Under the pieces are notes generated by a model. The model was not told the origin of the DNA. It saw only the letters and a list, made by a program, of their open reading frames with translations, and ran no database searches. From contig JAHBZQ010000001.1 of the NCBI GenBank assembly GCA_019635355.1, forward strand, positions 1 through 64,000: a stretch of 64,000 nucleotides of DNA, read 5' to 3'. The stretch comes from Rhizobacter sp. (GTDB lineage Bacteria; Pseudomonadota; Gammaproteobacteria; Burkholderiales; Burkholderiaceae_C). Position 1 is the stretch's first letter. The number at the start of each line of letters is the position of its first letter. Positions 63,191 through 64,000 of the stretch are shown piece after piece. Both the position numbers and the translations under genes were made by a program.

Positions 63191-64000
63191 CTAGTGCACG
63201 TCGATCGGGTAGGTGCCGAGCAACTTGAAGAACGCACAGGCCTCCCGCAGCTCGCGCAGCGCGGTGGCCACATGCGGCTGGTCGGGGTGACCTTGCAGGT
63301 CGATGTAGAAGTAGTACTCCCACTGGCCCGAGCGGGCGGGGCGGGATTCGAAACGGGTCATCGACACGCCGTGCTGCTTGAGCGGCACCAGCATGTCGTG
63401 CACCGCGCCGGGCCGGTTGCTCACCGAGACCACGAGGCTCGTGCAATCGTGGCCGGAGGCGCGTGGTTGTGGGTGCCGTTGAGGGTGGGTGACGACGGCG
63501 AAGCGGGTGCGGTTGTGCGCTTCGTCCTGGATGGCCGGGGCGACGAGGTGCAGGCCGAACTGGCTGCCGGCGCGCGCGCTGGCGATCGCGGCCAGCGTGG
63601 GGTCGGCCGCGGCCAGGCGTGCGCCTTCGGCATTGCTCGCCACCGGCCGGCGCTCCACGTTGGGCAGGTGCGTGCCCAGCCAGCCGTGGCACTGGGCCAG
63701 GGCCTGCGGGTGCGCGCAGACCGCCTCGATGCCGGCCAGCGAGTTTTCCTTGCGCAGCAGGTTGTGCTGAACAAAGAGGCTGGTCTCACCGATGATGAAG
63801 AGCGGAGTGGTGAGGAAGAGGTCGAGCGAACGGGTGACCACGCCCTCGGTCGAGTTCTCGACCGGCACCACGCCGAAGTCGGCAGCGCCTGAAGTGGTGA
63901 CGTGGAAGACCTCGTCGAAGCTTGCACACGGCACCTTGACGATCGACGAGCCGAAGAAGCCGAGTGCTGCTTCCTCGCTGAAGGTGCCGGCCGGGCCGAG
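63191..64000 (-). CDS. pheA: prephenate dehydratase (PheA), 5' end outside the window
   Basis: At least 269 residues; the gene is open at base 64000. The frame begins within LGPAGTFSEEAA, the start of the dehydratase domain, and has PVENSTEGVV and the TRF motif in NRTRFAVVT. A C-terminal ACT domain (SLVVSVSNRPGAVHDMLVPL, then ESRPARSGQWEYYFYIDLQGH) binds phenylalanine for feedback control. The chorismate mutase domain usual in P-proteins would lie beyond the window. It makes phenylpyruvate from prephenate. Confidence 0.95.
   Translation of the reverse strand, partial: LGPAGTFSEEAALGFFGSSIVKVPCASFDEVFHVTTSGAADFGVVPVENSTEGVVTRSLDLFLTTPLFIIGETSLFVQHNLLRKENSLAGIEAVCAHPQALAQCHGWLGTHLPNVERRPVASNAEGARLAAADPTLAAIASARAGSQFGLHLVAPAIQDEAHNRTRFAVVTHPQRHPQPRASGHDCTSLVVSVSNRPGAVHDMLVPLKQHGVSMTRFESRPARSGQWEYYFYIDLQGHPDQPHVATALRELREACAFFKLLGTYPIDVH

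Overview
The window is GC-rich chromosomal DNA with dense coding and mostly short intergenic gaps. Gene content and gene order point to a beta-proteobacterium of the order Burkholderiales, probably from the Rubrivivax / Leptothrix / Rhizobacter / Piscinibacter neighbourhood. The main clues are the run pheA-tyrA-aroA/cmk-rpsA-ihfB-lapA-lapB-rfaE1-hldD, the rpsP-rimM-trmD-rplS operon, the hda-HAD-pcnB-folK string, the AroA-Cmk fusion and a REP-like G/C-rich hairpin. I see no prophage, insertion sequence, CRISPR array, rRNA or tRNA. The assignment rests on family recognition alone; no search was run.

Layout: 1-5408 is the end of a urea/guanidine assimilation operon: an ABC ATPase tail, two DUF1989 proteins and a 1199-residue biotin-dependent carboxylase. 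The DUF1989 pair makes guanidine at least as likely a substrate as urea. 5434-12926 is a mixed set: a VOC protein, an SRPBCC protein, an HPP/CBS membrane protein, a class V aminotransferase, a UvrA2-type ABC ATPase, a voltage-gated K+ channel and a degenerate BLUF protein. 13114-15270 holds a DegP protease and a small exported protein.

15287-21028 (minus strand) is one close-packed run in the order of transcription: argD, argF, a metallophosphoesterase, a Ser/Thr kinase fused to a universal-stress domain, an AraC regulator and a VOC protein. The phosphatase and kinase overlap each other and lie 10 nt behind argF, so they look co-expressed with arginine synthesis. This is the most unusual gene arrangement in the window.

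21392-31434 is core metabolism and envelope: DUF3579, rpsT, murJ, a SirB1 protein, an AI-2E family permease, hda, a HAD phosphatase, pcnB, folK, a serine hydrolase, DUF486 and a deoxynucleoside kinase. 31530-33209 is a DUF47-Pit phosphate transport pair preceded by a Pho-box-like repeat. 33873-35947 is the S16-RimM-TrmD-L19 operon, with a terminator-like hairpin in its leader. 36020-49017 mixes housekeeping genes (Nudix, CobD/CbiB-like, rsgA, PCD, M48 protease, orn, DEAD-box helicase, FKBP, gluQ, pirin, trhO). 49051-53896 is dnaE and a patatin. 53967 to the end is minus strand and covers ComEA-like DNA binding, LPS heptose synthesis and LPS assembly, IHF-beta, S1 and aromatic amino acid synthesis.

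No single locus can be called a new system from sequence alone. The best leads are the kinase-USP/phosphatase pair in the arginine operon, the BLUF protein lacking its photochemical Gln, the Pho-box-like repeat before DUF47-pit, the palindrome holding the trhO start and abutting the dnaE start, and the palindrome over the comEA promoter.
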